Shown in pieces: positions 10,889 through 22,017 of a DNA stretch of 64,000 nucleotides. The stretch spans positions 19,468,001 to 19,532,000 of the forward strand of contig OZ316897.1 in NCBI GenBank assembly GCA_973895155.1. Direction: 5' to 3'. The translations under genes and the position numbers were made by a program. Below the pieces are notes generated by a model. The model made no database searches and was not told the DNA's origin. It saw nothing but the letters and a program-made list of their open reading frames with translations. The DNA is from Marsupella aquatica. Its lineage: Eukaryota; Marchantiophyta. Every line of letters begins with the position of its first letter. Position 1 is the first letter of the stretch.

Positions 10889-11430
10889 TGTTAAGGTTTT
10901 GACTCAACCTTACCTTGGGTAGGTAAACTTAGAGAGTAAGTTAACCAAAGTTAACATTAGTCAACTAGACTTTTCATGAAGGGATAACCCTATTTGTATC
11001 CCATGGAGAAATAGCACTAAGTTAGTAGTTGAGAACTTGGTGTGAGAGAAAGACGGGGAGAAAGAGCTTGAACCAGGGAGCTATGGTGATGTACATTTCA
11101 TGATCATGGTGAAGCTCTTGGTGCAGCCATGGACATAGCCTGGATGGGGTGAACCACATATCCTTGTGTTGCTGTACTCGATCGTGTGCTATGTGTGTGG
11201 TGATCATGAAATGTCACATGTGTTGTCCACTTAATTTGATTCTACATAGAGTTTAATAAGCCCTTGTGTATCCCATGGATATTGCTCTAAAGAGGTGAAC
11301 CAAGTATCTCTTGCTTGACAACTTGAATGTGTGATTGTTAGATGTTGTGTATATGCATGTTGTCTTTGGTAGTGGTCATTGCTCAACAAAAATATGGTCC
11401 CCATTTGCCAATAGTTGGTGAGAGTGTTTT
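10889..11430 (+). mobile_element. 3' LTR of the copia remnant, approximate right end
   Basis: Begins TGTTAAGGTTTTGACTCAAC directly after a purine-rich stretch (GCCAGAGGGAGTT) that would serve as polypurine tract, about 90 bp after the polyprotein end. It has an internal diverged duplication: GGTGAACCACATATCCTTG near 11149 and GGTGAACCAAGTATCTCTTG near 11296. The right terminus (CA) is not certain. Confidence 0.55.
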
Positions 11431-12352
11431 CATTGAGATCCACTTACAACACTTATTTTACCTCTTAAAAAGGAAAATATACTATTTTACTCTACTAATG
11501 TAATGTAGTATATCATCATAACAACAGATTTTGAAATTTCATTTGTGCAATTAAGCCATTAGGTCATCAGTGCATTATTATAATAGGAAATCTTCCTTTC
11601 TTGGTTTTTATTCTTTCTAGGGTTTTGGATTTTTTTTTGTTGCATTTGCCTCCACTACATGTTTTGTTTTTACTCCGTTCTACTTTGTTTGGCACTTTCT
11701 TTTGGTAAATTGGGCATTTGTTCTTTGCCTCGAAAACCAAAAGCAGGCCCATCCAATTACAGAGGATAGACTTCTTGCTATGGAGCATGCATATTTGTGT
11801 AGGGTAGCGTGCACAAGGGGATAATATAAATTTGGTAAATTGGGCATTTTTCATTTGAATTCATATTTGTTTCTCGTCACAAACACAATCTTTTGTGTTT
11901 GCAAAGGAAATTGTTGATGTGATTGCATGCGGTACCAGAAATTTGAGAGCTATCTCATAGGACCAGTAACTAAATCTTGTAACTCCTGAAACCCTAATAA
12001 ATTATTGTCCATTTTTGTGTGTAACCATTTGGTGTTATATTTTTTTTGGAGACTCCCACTAAACACATGAACACAATATGATTCACATTCAAGGATGCTC
12101 TCCACCCTAATTTGAATTTTCTTTCTTTTCAAATTACAGGTGTGTGCCCCCCCCCCCAATGACTATCTTTAGAATTTTTTTTTAAAACGTTACTACAGTA
12201 GAATCCTAAAACATGCATCCTAATGTTTTTAGCACGTTTCTTTCTTCAATAACACTTCGAAATTGTGTCCAGAATTGAAATTTGTTTTTTTTAGCCTCAT
12301 CCACACGGTGACGGTACTACAATACATTTACTACAGTACATTTACTACAATC
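11431..12352. other. AT-rich intergenic DNA with a C11 tract
   Basis: Contains a repeated block TTGGTAAATTGGGCATTT (near 11703 and 11832) and an 11-C run at 12147-12157. No gene is supported. Confidence 0.4.
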
Positions 12353-14591
12353 TTATTTGTCCGGTACTCTGAGAGACTGAGACGCTGTGTGGCCTGACCC
12401 ACGAATCGTCGTCATCGTCATCTCCCGTGATGAGTCGAGAGAATGAGAGCCACGTCTTCGTCTAAAGCGCAAGCCAAAGCTCTGTTGCGAAGCTTTCTTG
12501 TTGCAAGCTATGTTTGGCCAATCGGGACTGATCAGGAGGCCTTGCTGGCCGGATTGGAGACCATTACCCGGATCGTCATTGGTCGTGGTGGGATACTGCC
12601 AATCGGGCAGGCGCAATCAGTCAAGGGACCAACCGAGGAAGGTCACAAAAAAGTGGCTGGCTTGTCGGAACTCGGGATGAGCAGCCGAAGATTCATAGCA
12701 GAACAGCAGAATAGCAGATCGCTCATTGATGAGAAGTAGTCTTCGTAGTCGCAAGCTTCGAAATTCGGAATCAGGGGGTTTACGGGCTCGCTGATTGGCT
12801 CGGGCTGTGGATAAATCCGAGGAATGTGAGAGAATTGGTATTTGGTAATCCCAAAGAAGACGCAGGTCGGTCCACATAGGTCAGGAGCAGTATTTACCGC
12901 GAGCACCAGCCATCTGCAGCTCCGCATAATGTCTTTAATGATTTACTACTTTCCTCGCTCGCTGACTCGCTGATGACGGAAGACCAAGCTCCATCCCCCA
13001 TGGCCGACGTAGTCTATTTATTTTATGACAGAGCCCTCCGCACGACTGTGGGTGTGTGTCAAGCAGCGTTCATGCCTGAACGATCATCTGGGGCATCGTC
13101 GGCAGCCTTGGCTTTACTATCTCAGTCAGTGAGCGTTTGCCTGTCCGTCATTATTTATCGGTCTCACGGAGTGCATCATCTTCGCTAACCACGTCGACCC
13201 GGAGCGAGCAACAGGCTGCTAGCAGACGGGCACGGGAGCGATTCTAGCGGCTTGTGGTGAGAGCGATTTCAGGAACGTGTCTCGCTGTGAGCAGATGCAT
13301 TTTATTAATTTTTAGGAGTGGGAGACAGGGAGAGGAAGAAAACGGACTGTTCGTACTCTGAACATCCGGATCTCTTGGAGGTTGGAAAGCGGGGAGGTCC
13401 GGACTACCGGAGGTTTTGTTGGTCCAGTAGCAGTACATTATTATTATTAGTGAGGCCACTGTTGTTCCAGCAAACCACGTCTCAAACGACGTCTGTAGTG
13501 TGAAGGTCTACAACTCATCGAAATAGCACGGCGGTGGTTCCTGCCACACAGGTTTGTTCATTGCGAAAGATCCCACGTTGCGGAATGTGTTCTTGTGGTC
13601 GTGCGGTGGAGTATCCGGCATCCCACCCTCACCAGCAATCGATGTTGGCGCTCTCTTAGACACTCGGAGCTAATTGTTCAGCAGAGTCCACTATGGTGTT
13701 TTCTACAGTTCTCTCGAGGGCATGGATCAAGCTCTGAATGACATACCTACGGAGCAACACACACCTTATTGATTCAAGAAAAATGCCACTCATTGACTAG
13801 TCCATGGCCGGGGGCATGAGGGTGAGCCAGGCATAAACAGCTCGGGCTATAACGGTTGTCTCCACAGCGTACAACATGGTATGCCATGACGCCCTCCTGT
13901 GATTTCCCGTCCATTTCCACTAACAAAATGTAGGTCGCATGAGCGGGAGAGTAGTGCTAGTAGTGCAATGTTTGTGTGGAACGGTCTTCTCGACAGTCTC
14001 GATCGCCTATTCAGCTGCGAAATAGAACACTGTTAGTTGTAGCTCTTTTCTCGGAATCAATAGGGCGTCTCAAACCCGGGCTTTCCGTTTGGGTTACGGA
14101 AAACCAAAATCGCTTATATTGCAGGCGACAGGCCAGCCTTGTCCCCCATAATTCAGGCGAGAGGATAACCTTGGCAATCTGATTCCGGAGACAACTTGTT
14201 ATCAGTCACGGTTTCCTCAATTCAAGGTCGAACCACAAATGGAAGCTATAATGGAAAGCTTGTTATTTACTGGAAGTTCGACGGTATCGCTTGGCTCTCA
14301 CCTGTCCAGCAGGTTCTGTGCATTAGCTGTTCTTTTGCTGCTTGCTAGTCTGGCTGCTCTCCTGCAAGCGAGTTGACACTATCAGTTCTTGCATGTGAAC
14401 AGGCCAACGAGGTCAGCGGTCATCAGGAAGTGGAGTTCCTGAGAGCTACATCTAGACAGAATCTGGGAACCTTTGTTGACAGTAAGAGTCGGAGGTTCCG
14501 ACTGCCGGTGTCGTGCGGACTTGCTGCGTGGCGGACCTTGCCAGCTTTACCCTCAACTCTGACTGGATACAACTCTGATATTGTTCAATGG
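12353..14591. other. Upstream region of the RUP-like gene
   Basis: Clearly richer in C+G and CpG than the flanking DNA, with open frames on both strands (for example 12443-12739 plus and 12643-12927 minus) that lack recognisable motifs. I read it as promoter, 5' leader and possibly non-coding first exon of the WD40 gene. The frame of that gene is open back to 14373 but without an ATG. Confidence 0.35.
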
Positions 14592-16112
14592 ATGCATTCT
14601 GGCTCCTGGAATTCCGAGCCTGATTCCCCCCATTTCAAACGGCCGAAATTCATGTCCTGCTCTCACAGGCCTAGTGTTTCAAAACCGCTGCGGGCCTCTC
14701 ATGATGAAAACTCCACTTCCTATGAGAATTTTTCGTCGGTGTCGAAGATTTCAAACACGACTGAACACGTTATAGAGAATTCAGATCGAGGAACAGCGAA
14801 TATTGTTTGGTTTGGCCCGAACAAGAGAAAGCGGTCTCCAGACCAAAATGGAACTGATCGCATGCTATCCAAGCGGGAGAGAGGACTGCAAGGTGACGAA
14901 GGTTGGAAGTTCCGGGTCGTGGCGTCGTCTAGATGCAGGAGACCTTCTCTCCTGGCGTCGGACGTTATCTGTACAATTGATTTCAACCAGGATGGTGACC
15001 TCTTTGCCACTGGGGGCATTGCAAGGAAAATTCGCATCTGCTCTTACGAAAAACTGGTCAGTGTGGATGAAGGTAGTAGTGAATCATCAGATGAGGACAT
15101 CAGGCATGAAGTCTCAGATGAAGAAGATGACAATGACCGTCGGAAATCGTCGAGCAGAATGCGGAGGAATCCGCATGCTCGCGACCACGAATACGCAGCC
15201 GCAGGGGTACTTTGCACACCGGGCAAGCTAAGTAGTTTGAAGTGGCGTCCAGACGGGTCAGAGGTGATAGGTTGTGGAGATTACGATGGTGTCGTTATGG
15301 AGTGGAATCTTGAGCATGGACACACAGTGAGTGAAAAGTATGAACATTGCGGACAGCGAGTATGGAGTCTGGACTACAGCAGGGTGACTCCAACCCTTTC
15401 AGCATCAGCCTCGGCAGATGGAACTGTTCGTGTGTGGAGGAGAGGAATGGAGAAGAGCGTCTCCGTGCTCAGGCCAGGTGGAGGCAATTCGGTATGCTCA
15501 GTGGAATTTAGCCCGGTTGCAGATTATCTCATTGCCGCCGCCTCAGCGGACTCCAAAGTGTACTTGTATGATCTTCGGAATTCCGGGTTGCCGCTGCTGA
15601 AAATTGGTGGTCACGATAGGACAGTTAGTTATGTGCGGTTCCTGGGCAAGGATAAGCTAGTGTCGGCTTCCATCGACAGCACGTTGAAGCTGTGGGACAT
15701 CTCAGCACCTTGGCGAGATGTTATGGCGGACGATGGTCGACTGGATGTGAAGCAGTCCTCATTTGATGACGGTGTTCTGCGGCACCCTGTGAGGACATTC
15801 AGAGCACACACCAACGTCCGACATTTTGTAGGTCTCTCCATACACCGAGGTGCCAGCATCCTCGCTTGTGGGTCTGAAACAAATGAGGTGTTTGCGTATA
15901 GAGATTCATTTTCCCAACCCCTTGAAACTGTAAAGTTTCCGGACCAAAGCCCAGGATACTATGGCACGGCAGGATATGCAGACCCGTACGTAGGGGCAGT
16001 CTGCTGGCGTGAGCACGGTGACAAATACGCTCTCGTCGCAGCCAACTCGGAGGGCATCGTTCAAGTGTTAGAGGTGGCCACCTCGTGTACAGGAAGCACT
16101 TTGAGTTTGTAG
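14592..16112 (+). CDS. WD40-repeat protein, RUP1/RUP2 (repressor of UV-B photomorphogenesis)-like
   Basis: 506 residues in one exon from ATG 14592; the frame is open upstream to 14373 but the codon there is TTG. A Ser/Arg-rich N-terminal region of about 115 residues has a basic KRKR patch. A seven-bladed WD40 propeller follows (about residues 122-495). It carries the RUP/SPA/COP1-type signature: DFNQDGDLFATGGIARKIR, TPGKLSSLKWRPDG, DYDGVVMEWNL, WSLDYSRV, SVEFSPVADYLIAAASAD, HDRTVSYVRFL, DSTLKLWDIS and FVGLSIHRGASILACGSETN. In Arabidopsis, RUP1/RUP2 re-dimerise the UV-B receptor UVR8 and damp UV-B signalling in the nucleus. The absence of N-terminal RING or kinase-like domains separates it from COP1 and SPA. 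Unusual: an acidic/Ser insertion (about residues 158-197, with SSESSDED and SDEEDDND) between the first two blades. Confidence 0.85.
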   Translation: MHSGSWNSEPDSPHFKRPKFMSCSHRPSVSKPLRASHDENSTSYENFSSVSKISNTTEHVIENSDRGTANIVWFGPNKRKRSPDQNGTDRMLSKRERGLQGDEGWKFRVVASSRCRRPSLLASDVICTIDFNQDGDLFATGGIARKIRICSYEKLVSVDEGSSESSDEDIRHEVSDEEDDNDRRKSSSRMRRNPHARDHEYAAAGVLCTPGKLSSLKWRPDGSEVIGCGDYDGVVMEWNLEHGHTVSEKYEHCGQRVWSLDYSRVTPTLSASASADGTVRVWRRGMEKSVSVLRPGGGNSVCSVEFSPVADYLIAAASADSKVYLYDLRNSGLPLLKIGGHDRTVSYVRFLGKDKLVSASIDSTLKLWDISAPWRDVMADDGRLDVKQSSFDDGVLRHPVRTFRAHTNVRHFVGLSIHRGASILACGSETNEVFAYRDSFSQPLETVKFPDQSPGYYGTAGYADPYVGAVCWREHGDKYALVAANSEGIVQVLEVATSCTGSTLSL

Positions 16113-16277
16113 AAACTATAGTTAGTTAGGAAAATCCAACTTGTATTTATTATTACAACGAAGACTGAAATTGATGGCATCGATCATCTTGACGTGATGT
16201 GAAGTATGTTTCTTTGAGTCAAAGTTGTTACTCATCCAACACATGAGATGAAATATACCACTTTGATGCAAAGAAGA

Positions 16278-16570
16278 TTTTCATCCCTCACATGATGTGC
16301 ACTGGACTGGCCAAATATTGCCTCCGGTGAATTAGTTACAATAGGAGCTTCACCATTCTGCCTCCCATTTTTGATCAGAACGTTTTCCATCCCTCACATA
16401 TGTGGGCTGGACCGACTATTGCCTCCGGTGAATTAGTTACAATAGGAGCTTCACCATTCTGCCTCCCATTTTTGATCAGAACGTTTTCCATCCCTCACAT
16501 ATGTGGGCTGGACCGACTATTGCCTCCAGTCAGTTACAGTAGGTGCTTCAACGTCTCCCTACCATTTTTG
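16278..16570. repeat. Tandem repeat, 101-bp period, about 2.9 copies
   Basis: The unit anchor CCTCCGGTGAATTAGTTACA occurs at 16321 and 16422, and a diverged form (CCTCCAGTCAGTTACAG) occurs at 16523, exactly 101 bp apart. The middle two copies are essentially identical; the outer ones are diverged. It begins 165 bp after the RUP-like stop codon, so it may be in the 3' untranslated region. Confidence 0.92.
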
Positions 16571-17869
16571 AAAATGTAAAGAACCCTCATAGTTCTGCTC
16601 TATACCCAGCCGAGAAAGTTAGATTCAAGTGATAGGGCAATAAAGCAGGCCCTGATTTTGTAGGAGCCTACTGAGCAGTTTTACTGTGTACTTTCTGATG
16701 TGTATTTGTTCTTATGTCATTCCGCATCCTGAAGGTGCAGACGGCGTCCTCGGAAATGTATTCCTGATGAGTTCTTGATTCGAGCAGATTATATTACTGG
16801 TGTGAAAGTTCTCTCGGAAGTTGCTACGGACCACTTTCTTGCTGAAAGTACAAACTACGTACGCTGTTGCTGCTGTAACCAGTTTGACGATCGAGAAGAT
16901 TCACTCATTTTTCATTTAGTTTCACAAAAACTCAATCGTTCTTCTTGAGCCGAGAGTCAGCTCAATTTAGTGATGATTTGTGCGCGATCGTTTGGCCACT
17001 TCGGAAAGTCAACTTGGTCCCTAGTAGCATGCTGAAAAAAGCTCCACATATCGGCAATATTCAGCACAAAACACGGTCGTATATTTACACCGACGTCTGT
17101 GTATTTACATCCCATTCAGCCTGGTAGGATACAGTCAGCACTCTGCATGTAGCAATAAGCAGTTAGCGCTCTGCATGTTGCAATAAGCAGTCGTTTCCCC
17201 CGTTCTTCCGTTTGGTTGGTGTCTCGTGTCATCACATTACTTCCCTTTGATCGGTCATCTCCTGTAGTATAAGACTGGTATCTTGTAAGAGTTGTCTATG
17301 TAATTTATTTTTTATAGATATGGTCTAGTATATATTTGTATTTTATAATCATTTGAATTTAGCTGTTTTTTCTATCCCTATAATTTTTCAAGTCCTTAGT
17401 TTTTATTAGATATGTTATAAATACATACTCCTTTATAAAAAAAATACTATTTTAGTAATTTTTTGTCTCATGTTCTCCATAAAGGTGACAAATTTATCTC
17501 ACAGGGCCTCAACATGGACACAACCTAAAGATGCACAGTAAGTTATATATCCATGGGTCCAAAATTTTCCAATGTTTATGGTTTATACATTAACTTAACA
17601 GGTGTCACCTAAATAGAGAGCCTCTCAGACTAGAGTCTTTAGCTTTCATGAGTTTCATGTACTTTCATTTACCTTACCTATCAAATGTGCAACCTTACTC
17701 ATCAAACCTTACTCATCAAATGTGCAGTCCTATGTTCAAAAATCAATTAATATTAAAATATTCAGTCTGTGCAACAATATTTAAGGTGGTGCTTGTCAAC
17801 TTGCCAAAACTCTCAGTGAAAACTATATTGTATATATTTTAGTAATACTCTAAGCATTTTGATGGAAAA
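16571..17869. other. Intergenic, increasingly AT-rich
   Basis: No supported gene. A short duplication CTTACTCATCAAA lies near 17694-17719. Confidence 0.4.
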
Positions 17870-17919
17870 GACTTTTTATCCATTTCTCGATTTGTGCATG
17901 TCATCCTTGCGCAGGGGCC

Positions 17920-17951
<32 letters not shown>

Positions 17952-17971
17952 TTGGATGTCTCCACAGGGAC
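17870..17971 (-). ncRNA. U6: U6 spliceosomal snRNA copy, probably a pseudogene
   Basis: On the minus strand from 17971 the sequence starts GTCCCTGTGGAGACATCC. It keeps the U6 core: AAATTGGAACGATACAGAGA (with the invariant ACAGAGA box), AGATTAGCATGGCCCCTGCG (with the AGC triad) and AAATCGAGAAATGG. It departs from the plant consensus in the 5' stem-loop and at two former CpG sites (CCGAT to CCAAT, CACGCAC to CATGCAC). The 3' end reads GGATAAAAAG instead of ending in U-rich sequence. I see neither the plant upstream sequence element nor a TATA box at the usual distance. U6 pairs with the 5' splice site and U2/U4 in the spliceosome; this copy is probably not expressed. Confidence 0.85.
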
Positions 17972-18600
17972 TAAAAGACTGTCTTATCATCACTGTAAGA
18001 TGCATTTGTATTGAATTAATGTAGAGAATTGTTTCATGGAATTTGAAGGCCCCATGTATGGAACACAAGCTTGGTCTTTAAAACACCCATGGATTACATT
18101 TAGCAAAATTTGAGTTTTATTGTAACTTAGTTTTGGGGATCATATGCTAGGGGAGTAGGTAACGGGGTAGGTAAGGTACACTTTCATCAAGGTGACAATA
18201 AAATTTGGGTCATTTTGGTTGGATTTTTATCATGAAATGAGGGCAAATTTTAATAGATTAATTTTCATTGTGTTCATTGGAAATATTTTGGCTTATCATT
18301 TTTAGTGTCTCCTCCTTCCCTAGTTTCTTTGCCAGTGCTAAACTATTTTTTTAGGACTCATAATTATCAAGTTATGGGCCCCAAACTTTCATGGACCACC
18401 AAAATGTGGTTCACTAGAGCTATCCAACATGGTAGTCCATCCTGGCTTCAGTTGATGTTTGATGGCATTGCATTATAGTTGCAAAGGAAAAACTATTAAT
18501 CTTTTGCACACAGGGTTCATGCCCAAACCTGATTGTTCCAAAGTATTGCAAAAGGCATGGAAAGCCTACAACACACTAACAAACCCAAATGAGAAAATAG
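17972..18600. other. Intergenic AT-rich DNA
   Basis: No supported gene or RNA. Confidence 0.4.
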
Positions 18601-18900
18601 TGTTAGGAATTGACTTGAGTTCCCGACTATAATTAATTTGGCCTTACTAGGGGTTAGTTGACCTTTGATTACATTAGGATAAGACCCACTTAGACTAGGC
18701 CCACACATGTTGGCCCTATGGGAGTATTCTCTTCCTCTTTGTTCACATGTACTCACATATGCTATCATGGATCCTTCACAAGTTTCTCCACTTGTGGTGT
18801 CTTGTTGGTGTAGTGTATGACCAAGTGTCTCTCTGGCTCTCGCTCTGACTAGTCTCATGTTCTGCATTTTTTATCTAGTCTGTCCCAATGGTTTTTTACA
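18601..18900 (+). mobile_element. LTR of a truncated copia-type retroelement
   Basis: A 300-bp segment starts TGTTAGGAATTGACTTGAG and ends GGTTTTTTACA, giving the TG...CA termini of an LTR. A primer-binding site follows after two bases. No polyprotein is found downstream, so the element is truncated or has lost its interior. Confidence 0.65.
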
Positions 18901-18902
18901 AC

Positions 18903-18913
18903 TGGTATCAAAG
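18903..18913 (+). promoter_or_regulatory. Primer-binding site for initiator tRNA-Met
   Basis: TGGTATCAAAG lies directly right of the LTR end. The canonical site complementary to the 3' end of plant initiator tRNA-Met is TGGTATCAGAGC; one mismatch is present. Confidence 0.65.
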
Positions 18914-20298
18914 TTTTGGGTTCAAGGTTTGATTGCCTAGACAGTGGTGAGAGCGCGTTGTGTTGGATTAGGGTGATCAGATGTTGGGTGATAAGATAGA
19001 GTTTTGGGTGTCTTGCCCTCTTAAATCCCAGGATAAGATGAGAATGATAGAGTTTTGGGCATTAAGAGGGCAAGTAAAGGAGGGCCAGTGCGCGGTCCTT
19101 ACCTATGCTTCTAGCTCGAGGGAGCAACACATGTCAGCCTGGCATATGAGGTGATAAGGATGGATGTGCAAGCAGGTGTGCAAGGGGTGATCAAATGCCC
19201 TTTACCAAGCCTTTTATTGATTTTTAAAATTATTGTTTAAACATTTTGTCTTGTTCTTTTACCCTTGCATATAGTTTTTCCTTCTAGGCAAACAAGTGCT
19301 AACTTGTGGTGCCTTCTGTTGTAAATTTGACTATACTTTAATTGATTCCTCCGGAAAGATTATTTTCCAGAGAGCTGGTTTTGGCCAAAATTTTCAATTT
19401 TGGTGGTCATCCAGGCGGACTGTTTTCCCAAGTTTTTGCAAGGTGACACACAAGGGAGTTGAGTGTGTGCTTGTGATCTAAATATATTTGTGTGTTGCTG
19501 TTACTGAATTATTTTGGGACCCAAGATACCAGAAGAGGGTCAAAACAACCATTTTGACCCCCCTCCGGTCCGGGTTGAATAAGTTTTTGCTGGAGCAATT
19601 TTTGGCCAAATCGTTTTCAGATCTTGACAGTGTACCTTGCAGGCTACGCCTTGGTGCATGAGATCCAACACAACAAATGAATGTAGATAGAGATCTTTGT
19701 TGTAGATGAGATGAGGCTGTCACCATTTCATTTTTTGAATAGACATCTATTAGCCACTCAAAATTGTGGACCTCTTTAAAGCAAATGGTGGGCCTTTTTG
19801 TACTTCTGTTATTGATGCATAAGTCACTCAAGACCATAAACTCAGTAAACCAAAGAGCGAGGAGTAGTTATTAAACCAGGAGGGTTGAGATTATCTTGAG
19901 CATTTTCTTGAACCTCTTTCTCACACTCTTTGGGAAAAGATAGGTAATTATATATAAGTGGAAATTACATATTGTAATAAAGGATTGGTCAGATGGTCTT
20001 AGCTCTGATTATTAGTTAGATCTAGTAGCCTGAGTGCCTGCAGTAAGTTCCTTGAAAGGTCTAAAGGGTTCATCCTAGACCACAGCCTCTAGATTCGAGC
20101 TTCCGACCTCTAATTATGATTTCGATATACTGGCCTGAGTGCCCAAACTTTGAATATAAAATAGAGGTGAGTCTCTGAAAATCCTGTAAAGCCAAACAAG
20201 TTTCCTTTGGGGCCTTAGCGCCAGAAATGGCCTTACCACGCACAATATCCCAATACTTCCCCTGCTCACTAGGTGGTGCGACCCATGCCCCAACCCCT
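18914..20298. other. Retroelement debris and intergenic DNA
   Basis: Contains an inverted 12-bp pair, CTTGCCCTCTTA (19012) and TAAGAGGGCAAG (19063), that could form a hairpin. No polyprotein motifs and no supported gene. Confidence 0.35.
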
Positions 20299-20317
20299 CC
20301 CCCCCCCCCCCCCCCCC
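20299..20317. repeat. Poly-C tract (C19)
   Basis: Nineteen C on the plus strand after a C-rich lead-in, similar to the tract at 3511-3529. Confidence 0.95.
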
Positions 20318-22017
20318 TACTGTTTTTTTCTTAGGAACATTCTTGACTAATTTTGGTAACCTAGATTCACCAGGTTGTGAGTTATGGTATGAGTTGGACA
20401 ATGGTGGTCTAAGAGAGCGGTTTCAGTCACACTTTCCTCAGTTGCCACAACATTGGTTTGTGGCGGCAAATTGAAAGGCGCATACATGCAGGAAAGTTCT
20501 AAGGCCGTCACTTGTACATACTGCCATACTGGAGAATGAAAAACTGGCAAGGACAGTAATACTATTATTGGTATCATCGGTGGGGAAGTGCACACGTGTA
20601 CCATCGGTCAGGTTTATGCGGTGCTTATTTCGTGAACTATAGACCCCACACAATCTCCGCATCTACCAAGAAATGCTTCCGATCCAGCCAAAAAGTGAGG
20701 AAGGGGACAGCAGGTGAACGGGATAACGGAATGCTGCAATTTATTCTTTCTTTCCGCCGTTTCAGTTCATGTGGGTCTGTCGGTTTGGAAGCATCAATGA
20801 ATGACAAGACGGTTTGTTCATGATGTGATCCTCTCGATCACACTGATTATCACAGATCCACAACTCGATCTCCATCTACCACCAGCAGACTGCTACCCAG
20901 TAACCCGCTACCACCAGACTCGTACCCCAGCACAGTAGGCCCAGCTGCTGTCCAACATGCATGCGGGACTCTTGTCTGTCAGTTAAATTAGTATTTTGGT
21001 CACATCGTTACCACATTCCGTTCCTCGTGCTGTTTTTCCGAATATCGAATTCTTTTCAGAGTCGAGCGAAGCGGGGAGTGATGTCTAAGCATTCTATGTC
21101 TGGCTTCTCGATATCTCAGCCAGACTAGTTAGCAGCCAATGAGTAGAAGGCAGCAGTCGCCGAATGTGTGGCACGCCTTCGGTAACGGCATCTGCTTGCG
21201 TACAGGATGTTGTGTATTGTCAAGGTTGAGAGAGTTAAAAGCTAAGTCCGATAATTCTTCTGATGGTTTTGCTGTGGCTGGTGAGGCATTTGTTTGTTGA
21301 AAGAGACAAGAGTATGACGCACCTTCGCATTTGTTTTTTCAGAAGGTGGTGCTACGGGGGGAGTGCTTTCGATACGCAGTGGTACATTGATCGGTAAACG
21401 GGCTACTTTCGAATGTAATTACAAATCTGAAGTATCACCAAATGGAGCGCTGACTTGGACATTCCAACTGTGCGCAGGTAAGCAAGTCAATTCGGAGATC
21501 CTCCTCAAGAAAATAGTCCTACCAGCCATTACATGTTTGGAAATCCTTTCTCAAATCCATCGTTGATCATTGCTTCAACTCTGCAAATCCACTCCAGACC
21601 GTTGTCGAAATCGCAGAAACAGGTACTGCAGCTGACCATTTTTCCAACCTCACAAGTACTCTTCAGGCCGTTGAACCGGTTCAGAAGCTCTTGGGGACCT
21701 CCTTTGCAGCATGCTCTAATAATTCATTTCCATCCCCGCATCAGAAGCAACGCCAAGCAGCACGCAGTGCATGGTTTCGGCTTCTTACGACCGCACAGGT
21801 ACATGCACTGATTAGCTTTGCTTCGACCAGACAGTATGGAACAGGACAGAGCGGCAGACGGTTGACTTGTACTCCAATGCTGAGGTTTATTCTGTAACTC
21901 CACCTTCGAGGAGAAGACAGAAGAAAAGAGAGAACCCGTCGGTCGGAGTATTCGGTCAGTCGAGTCAGCCTTGCATTGAGAAACGATTCCGGAGTTTACT
22001 GCAGAGTGGTAGTAGAT
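20318..22017. other. Upstream region of the DUF599 gene
   Basis: CpG content rises from about 20820. This is the likely promoter and 5' leader. Open frames such as 21533-21811 lack domain signatures. An in-frame ATG at 21976 precedes the chosen start by 14 codons. Confidence 0.35.

Noticed and set aside
14373-14591. N-terminal extension of the WD40 protein
   Set aside because: The frame is open but starts at TTG with no ATG until 14592; treated as leader or upstream exon sequence.
19985-20102. tRNA-derived SINE candidate: A-box-like TGGTCAGATGG and B-box-like GATTCGAGCTT
   Set aside because: The boxes are about 100 bp apart, too far for a usual SINE head, and no tail or target duplication is seen.
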